Assembly (NCBI GenBank): GCA_964553915.1
Contig: CAZKMM010000046.1
Location: forward strand, 1-17,949
Direction: 5' to 3'
From: CAZKMM01 sp964553915
GTDB lineage: Bacteria > RBG-13-61-14 > DRUE01
Length of the DNA: 17,949 nt
Each line of letters opens with the position of its first letter. The first letter of the stretch is position 1. Below the pieces are notes generated by a model, which was not told where the DNA came from, searched no databases, and saw only the letters and a program-made list of their open reading frames with translations. Shown one piece after another: positions 14,252 to 17,949 of this stretch. The translations under genes and the position numbers were made by a program.

Positions 14252-14341
14252 AATTTCTACCTTCAGTAAAAAACCTCTTTCACGCTTTTTACACCAGCTT
14301 CCTCAGCAATCATTAACTAAAAATTTTTAAGGAGGTGCGCT

Positions 14342-14911
14342 ATGAGTAATGGTAGTTTATCTAATCCTGCTCCACTGGGTCTTACCGGCTTTGGTATGAC
14401 CACGGTCTTACTCAACCTCCACAACGCGGGTTTATATCAACTTGACACGATGATTCTGGCAATGGGAATCTTCTATGGGGGATTAGCTCAAATTATTGCA
14501 GGGATTATGGAATTCAGAAAAGGCAACACCTTTGGCACTCTGGCATTTTGCTCCTATGGTCTCTTCTGGGAGACTTTGGTTTTTTTACTTGTTCTTCCTG
14601 AGATGGGCTGGTGGAAAACAGCACCATCAAGCGGGGCAATGACTGCCTATCTTTTCTGCTGGGGACTTTTCACCTTTGGTATGTTTTTCGGAACTTTCAA
14701 AGCAAATCGTCTGCTTCAATTTGTCTTCCTTTCCTTAACCGTGCTTTTCTGGCTTCTGGCACTGGGAGATGCCCTTGGAAGCACCGCTATCAAACATATA
14801 GCAGGCTGGGAAGGAATTATCTGCGGAGCAAGTGCCTGGTATCTTGCTCTGGCAGAGGTGTTGAATGAAACTTATGAAAAAACTGTTCTTCCTATCGGAG
14901 AAGTTAAATAA
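14342..14911 (+). CDS. satP: Acetate/succinate uptake transporter (GPR1/FUN34/YaaH family)
   Basis: A 189-residue inner-membrane protein with about six hydrophobic helices, the standard size for SatP. The family motif NPAPLGL is at residues 8-14, just before helix 1. Further marks are GLAQIIAGIMEFRKGNTFG in the second helix region, SYGLFWETL, and AGWEGIICGASAWYLALAEVLNE at the end. Members move acetate and related short monocarboxylates, some also succinate, with protons or as channels. AAGGAGG lies 6 nt before the ATG. The gene is monocistronic, with its own candidate promoter and a hairpin terminator about 55 nt past the stop. In an anaerobe it could serve acetate uptake or release; the direction cannot be read from sequence. 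Confidence 0.93.
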   Translation: MSNGSLSNPAPLGLTGFGMTTVLLNLHNAGLYQLDTMILAMGIFYGGLAQIIAGIMEFRKGNTFGTLAFCSYGLFWETLVFLLVLPEMGWWKTAPSSGAMTAYLFCWGLFTFGMFFGTFKANRLLQFVFLSLTVLFWLLALGDALGSTAIKHIAGWEGIICGASAWYLALAEVLNETYEKTVLPIGEVK

Positions 14912-14965
14912 CCTTCCCATCCCTTGAACAAAAAGCGAACTATCCTAGCCATACAGCAAAAAATA

Positions 14966-15011
14966 AAAGGGGCGGTCAGAAATCTGGTCGCCCCTTTAGC
15001 TTTAGTTTTTA
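14966..15011 (+). terminator. Rho-independent terminator after satP
   Basis: The 9-bp arms AAAGGGGCG (14966-14974) and CGCCCCTTT (14989-14997) pair perfectly. An inner CAG/CTG pairing closes the loop, and T-rich sequence follows to about 15011. An A-rich stretch on the other side means it could also stop minus-strand transcripts. Confidence 0.75.
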
Positions 15012-15074
15012 TTTGTTGCTCCTGTTTGTAAATGTTATTTGACTGAACAAGCCATAAATGCCCGGCAAAATTTC

Positions 15075-15104
15075 TTGACAGGATTTTTGCTTTGGTTATA
15101 TTAT
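15075..15104 (+). promoter_or_regulatory. Promoter of tRNA-Gly
   Basis: TTGACA (15075-15080) is a perfect -35 box. TATATT at 16 nt (15097-15102) or TATTAT at 18 nt (15099-15104) serves as the -10. The mature tRNA begins at 15116, so transcription would start at or just before its 5' end. Confidence 0.6.
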
Positions 15105-15115
15105 AAAAAGTGAAG

Positions 15116-15190
<75 letters not shown>

Positions 15191-15201
15191 GAAAAAGATT
15201 T

Positions 15202-15233
15202 AAACCCATTCCTTCGGGAGTGGGTTTTTGTTT
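15202..15233 (+). terminator. Rho-independent terminator after tRNA-Gly
   Basis: An 11-bp stem (15202-15212 with 15217-15227, one T-G wobble) is capped by a TTCG tetraloop closed by C-G, an unusually stable hairpin. The run TTTTTGTTT follows. The hflX ATG lies only 7 nt beyond it, so hflX expression must come from read-through or from a promoter hidden in or near this region. Confidence 0.85.
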
Positions 15234-15239
15234 AGAAAA

Positions 15240-16940
15240 ATGAACCAAAAGCTATATGGCAACATTTCGGGACTTAGCTCCAGGGAACAAAAAGAGCTGG
15301 AAAGGCTCTATCGCCGGCGGGTTCCCCCGGAGCGGATTACCACCCATCAATTGAACCGGGAGCTTTGTGGTCTGAGCCACAGGTTAAACAAAAAAATTGG
15401 ACTTCTGCTCAACCGCAGAGGAACCGTAGAGTTTGTTGTGGTGGGAGATGAGCCTTTAATCAGGCTCGGGGAATTAAAAAAGCGTCTGGTTCCTCCTACC
15501 CAGCTCCGGGAATTGAGATTGGTTCAAACTCATTTTAAAGGAGAGCCTTTCAGTAAAAAAGACCTGGCAGACCTAGTTTTACTCCGGCTGGATTTAATCT
15601 TAAAGGTGGAGGTGAGCAAAGCCGGGTATCCGGGCTTCAGCCATTTAGTTCATCTCAAGCCCCTGAATTATGAAGAACAGGCTTATGAATTTTACCCTCC
15701 CTTCCCTGCGGGAGAGATAAAATTAAACTTTCAGGAATTGATTTCTGCCTTAGAAGAAGAATTCGCTAAAAAACGCCCCACAAAATCTACCCCGGAGCAG
15801 GAAGGAGTAATTCTGGTAAAGGTGGTTTTAAGTAAGAAGAAAGGGGCAAAAATCAACCGGTGGGAGATAGAACAGGAGCTTGTGGAATTAAGCTCTCTGG
15901 CGGAAAGTGCTGGGGTGGTGGTTTTAGATGAAGTGGTGCAAAAGAGAGAGAGTTATCATCCTCGCTATTTGATAGGAGAGGGAAAGCTGGAGGAAATTGC
16001 CATTCGGGCAATGCAGTTAGGGGCTCAAACTCTGATCTTTGACCAGGAATTAACCCCAGCTCAGGTCAATGCTATTGAAGATTATACCGGCTTAAAAGTA
16101 ATAGACCGCAGTCAACTGATTTTAGATATATTTGCCCAACGAGCCCAGAGCCGGGAAGGAAAAATTCAGGTGGAGCTGGCTCAATATCGCTATATGCTTC
16201 CCCGTCTAACCGGACGGGGAATAGAAATGAGCCGGCTGGTAGGAGGAATTGGCACCCGGGGTCCGGGAGAAACCAAGCTGGAAATTGACCGGCGGAGAAT
16301 CAAAGAACGAATCCGACACTTAGAGCGAGAGCTGGAACGGGTAAGAAAAAGCCGGGGACAGCGAAGGACACGGCGGAGGCGTCGTCAGGTGCCAATTGTC
16401 AGTATTGTCGGTTATACCAACGCGGGGAAAAGCACCCTGCTAAATGCTTTAACCAACAGCGAGGTGCGGGCAGAGAACCGGCTCTTTGCCACCCTTGACC
16501 CTTCCAGCAGAAGGCTTCGCTTTCCCCGGGAAAGAGAACTGATTATTACAGATACGGTAGGGTTTATCCGCAATCTTCCTAAAGAACTATTTACCGCCTT
16601 CCGAGCTACTCTGGAAGAGCTGGAAGATGCGGACCTGCTTATTCACATTGCGGATGCTTCCAGCCCGGAATTGAAGGAACAGATTCAAACCGTAAATGAA
16701 CTTTTAGAGCAACTGGGCTTAAGAGAAAAACCGCTCATTTTGGTCTTAAACAAAATTGACCTGCTTTCGGAAGCAGAATTAAAGGCACTTAAGAAAAAAC
16801 ACCCCGAAGCGGTATTTATCTCTGCTTTGGACCGTGGCACTTTTCTGCCTTTGCTTTTAGCAATTGAGGAGGGGCTCTGGTTTTCTAGGACCGAGGAGGA
16901 ACAAGCCTGGGAAATGCTGGGTTATTCCTCTAAAAGCTGA
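15240..16940 (+). CDS. hflX: GTPase HflX, long form with extra N-terminal domain
   Basis: A 566-residue ribosome-associated GTPase that splits stalled or heat-damaged ribosomes. Residues 1 to about 185 form an additional N-terminal domain (GNISGLSSREQKELERLYRR, then RRGTVEFVVVGD) that the 426-residue E. coli HflX lacks. The HflX domain proper runs from about 190 to 375 and includes the GGIGTRGPGETKLE loop (335-348) and an Arg-rich coiled helix. The G domain has G1 GYTNAGKST (391-399), G3 DTVGF (438-442) and G4 NKID (504-507). ATG 15240 is preferred to a TTG at 15228 that lies inside the tRNA terminator. No Shine-Dalgarno site precedes it. The 3' end overlaps the convergent downstream gene by 19 bp. 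Confidence 0.93.
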   Translation: MNQKLYGNISGLSSREQKELERLYRRRVPPERITTHQLNRELCGLSHRLNKKIGLLLNRRGTVEFVVVGDEPLIRLGELKKRLVPPTQLRELRLVQTHFKGEPFSKKDLADLVLLRLDLILKVEVSKAGYPGFSHLVHLKPLNYEEQAYEFYPPFPAGEIKLNFQELISALEEEFAKKRPTKSTPEQEGVILVKVVLSKKKGAKINRWEIEQELVELSSLAESAGVVVLDEVVQKRESYHPRYLIGEGKLEEIAIRAMQLGAQTLIFDQELTPAQVNAIEDYTGLKVIDRSQLILDIFAQRAQSREGKIQVELAQYRYMLPRLTGRGIEMSRLVGGIGTRGPGETKLEIDRRRIKERIRHLERELERVRKSRGQRRTRRRRRQVPIVSIVGYTNAGKSTLLNALTNSEVRAENRLFATLDPSSRRLRFPRERELIITDTVGFIRNLPKELFTAFRATLEELEDADLLIHIADASSPELKEQIQTVNELLEQLGLREKPLILVLNKIDLLSEAELKALKKKHPEAVFISALDRGTFLPLLLAIEEGLWFSRTEEEQAWEMLGYSSKS

Positions 16941-17701
16941 CGGGCGCATTTCATCACCAAATCAGGGTCAATATCTAATCTATCAAAAGGGACATCCTGC
17001 CAGTGGACTTTATCTTTCTTATCCAAAACTAATTCTATGTTGCTCCGGGGGATATTTTTTAAATTAAGTCTTTCCGGACAATATTTATCTCCTTCTTTTT
17101 CTTCTTCATCCAAATGAAGCAGTTGGCAGAGCCTCTCCTGAGTTCTAATCAGTAATTCCCTTTGAGGATGATTGGGGGAATTATTCACAAGACAGTTGAC
17201 AACAAATAAGGCAGATTCCCAAACCCGGGTTTTTACCCAATCAAATTCTTCCTCTGTCATTTGGGCAAGGTCTAACCCCTTAACCACGCAGGTAGAAAAA
17301 ACCCAGCGACCATATTTTGCGGTTGCAAGAGCCTTGGCAAAAGGAATTTTTATCTGCTTGAGATATTCTTCCCGAAGTTCTTCAAACATTTCCGCGCAGG
17401 TATGATAGGTAATCCAATATTTATCAATCTGTTCTGGAGTTAGACGATTATCTTCAGGCGGAGAAAAAGTCGGCAATTGGGCTAGAGACTTTTTATGTTT
17501 TTCATAGACCTCAGGAAGCCGGTTTAAGACGTTGATTTCGTATTCAAAGGCACTTTTCGTTGCTATTTTGTTCAATTCCGGAGGCGGTTCATTTTTTTTC
17601 TCTTCCTTGGGAGAGGGGAAATAATAAACTTGGAAAAAAGCAAAAGAAAGAAGAGCAAAAGTGACCAGACTAAAAATGGCTAAAAATAACTTCTCTTTCA
17701 T
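16922..17701 (-). CDS. Membrane-anchored protein of unknown function
   Basis: A 259-residue protein I do not recognise. A basic start (MKEK) and a hydrophobic segment (about 5-27) make a signal anchor. A Lys/Glu/Pro-rich linker (about 29-42) follows, then a mainly helical soluble domain of about 215 residues. It contains spaced cysteines such as YHTCAEMF, FSTCVVKG, VNCLVNN and DKYCPERL. The large part should lie outside the inner membrane. Its last 19 bp overlap the end of hflX on the opposite strand. A partly visible gene ends 48 nt upstream on the same strand. There is no Shine-Dalgarno site; a TAAAAT box lies 9 nt before the ATG. It resembles the SHOCT gene only in general layout (anchor, linker, soluble domain), not in sequence. 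Confidence 0.65.
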   Translation of the reverse strand: MKEKLFLAIFSLVTFALLSFAFFQVYYFPSPKEEKKNEPPPELNKIATKSAFEYEINVLNRLPEVYEKHKKSLAQLPTFSPPEDNRLTPEQIDKYWITYHTCAEMFEELREEYLKQIKIPFAKALATAKYGRWVFSTCVVKGLDLAQMTEEEFDWVKTRVWESALFVVNCLVNNSPNHPQRELLIRTQERLCQLLHLDEEEKEGDKYCPERLNLKNIPRSNIELVLDKKDKVHWQDVPFDRLDIDPDLVMKCARQLLEE

Positions 17702-17710
17702 CGTCTTATT

Positions 17711-17738
17711 ATTTTAAGAGAAGTTCCGGGAAAAACAA
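17711..17738 (-). promoter_or_regulatory. Weak candidate promoter of the membrane-anchored gene
   Basis: TTGTTT (17738-17733, minus strand), a 16-nt spacer and TAAAAT (17716-17711), ending 9 nt before the ATG. The -35 box is poor, but the -10 position matches the leaderless layout seen elsewhere in this window. Confidence 0.3.
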
Positions 17739-17749
17739 GTTCCCATAAT

Positions 17750-17949
17750 TTACTTCTTTTTTTCAGAAAGAAGCTGGACAATCCAGCTCTTAATCTCAAG
17801 GTCTACCGGCAGGGTAGCATCTAAAGGTACCAGCTGATTTTGATAATCAAAACTTAGTGCCAGATTCTTCAGCTCCTCATAGATACTATTTCTTTTGGTT
17901 TTTAGTTCTAAATATTTCTTTTTTGCTTCAGGGTCGTTTAATATCGGTC
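17750..17949 (-). CDS. C-terminal end of an unrecognised protein (5' end outside window)
   Basis: An open minus-strand frame runs from the window edge to a TAA at 17752-17750, giving 65 residues plus two bases. The visible part starts PILNDPEAKKKYLELKTK, continues through a helical Lys/Glu-rich region, and ends with TLPVDLEIKSWIVQLLSEKKK. Codon use looks like its neighbours, and the gene would be upstream of the membrane-anchored gene on the same strand. Nothing identifies a family. Confidence 0.55.
   Translation of the reverse strand, partial: PILNDPEAKKKYLELKTKRNSIYEELKNLALSFDYQNQLVPLDATLPVDLEIKSWIVQLLSEKKK

Noticed and set aside
15228..15239. A TTG-initiated upstream extension of hflX
   Set aside because: The TTG lies in the T-run of the tRNA terminator, so ATG 15240 is the better start.

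Overview
The window looks like a bacterial chromosome segment of moderate G+C from an anaerobe, probably a deltaproteobacterium-like or candidate-phylum lineage. This is inferred from bacterial RarA, HflX, Dtd, a CCA-encoding tRNA-Gly and several AAGGAGG ribosome binding sites, plus an FdhA/FdhB/MvhD-type formate dehydrogenase. HflX carries the long N-terminal domain I associate with delta-like bacteria. I cannot name the species.

Layout, left to right. (1) The 3' end of a probable radical SAM enzyme (3-419, +). (2) A compact element (475-1151) in which a four-helix-bundle (S23/23S rRNA intervening-sequence) protein gene on the minus strand lies between 33-bp inverted repeats. (3) rtcA (+). 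(4) A minus-strand block: TPR protein then asnB, preceded by a stand-alone response regulator. (5) A minus-strand operon mvhD-fdhA-fdhB, with overlapping or nearly abutting genes and strong ribosome binding sites. (6) rarA on plus, divergent from mvhD. (7) A minus-strand run: SHOCT-domain membrane protein and CDF metal transporter (GTGA overlap), diacylglycerol-kinase-like lipid kinase and dtd (TAATG overlap), then a small Cys-rich lipoprotein with its own promoter. (8) satP (+), divergent from the SHOCT gene, with a terminator. (9) tRNA-Gly(CCC) with promoter and terminator, then hflX (+). (10) Two minus-strand genes of unknown function, the last cut by the window end.

Working together: the formate dehydrogenase operon is the main metabolic unit. 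MvhD normally hands electrons to a heterodisulfide-reductase-type HdrA, but no hdr gene is present here. SatP would import acetate or similar short acids. RarA, HflX, Dtd and RtcA are unlinked housekeeping or quality-control functions. No CRISPR array, transposase, integrase or phage genes were seen.

The most unusual signals are two. First, the inverted-repeat-bounded S23 element, whose right end supplies the -35 box of its own promoter. Second, genes fall into two classes: some have strong Shine-Dalgarno sites, while several others lack one and have a -10-like hexamer 7-9 nt before the start codon, as expected for leaderless mRNAs.
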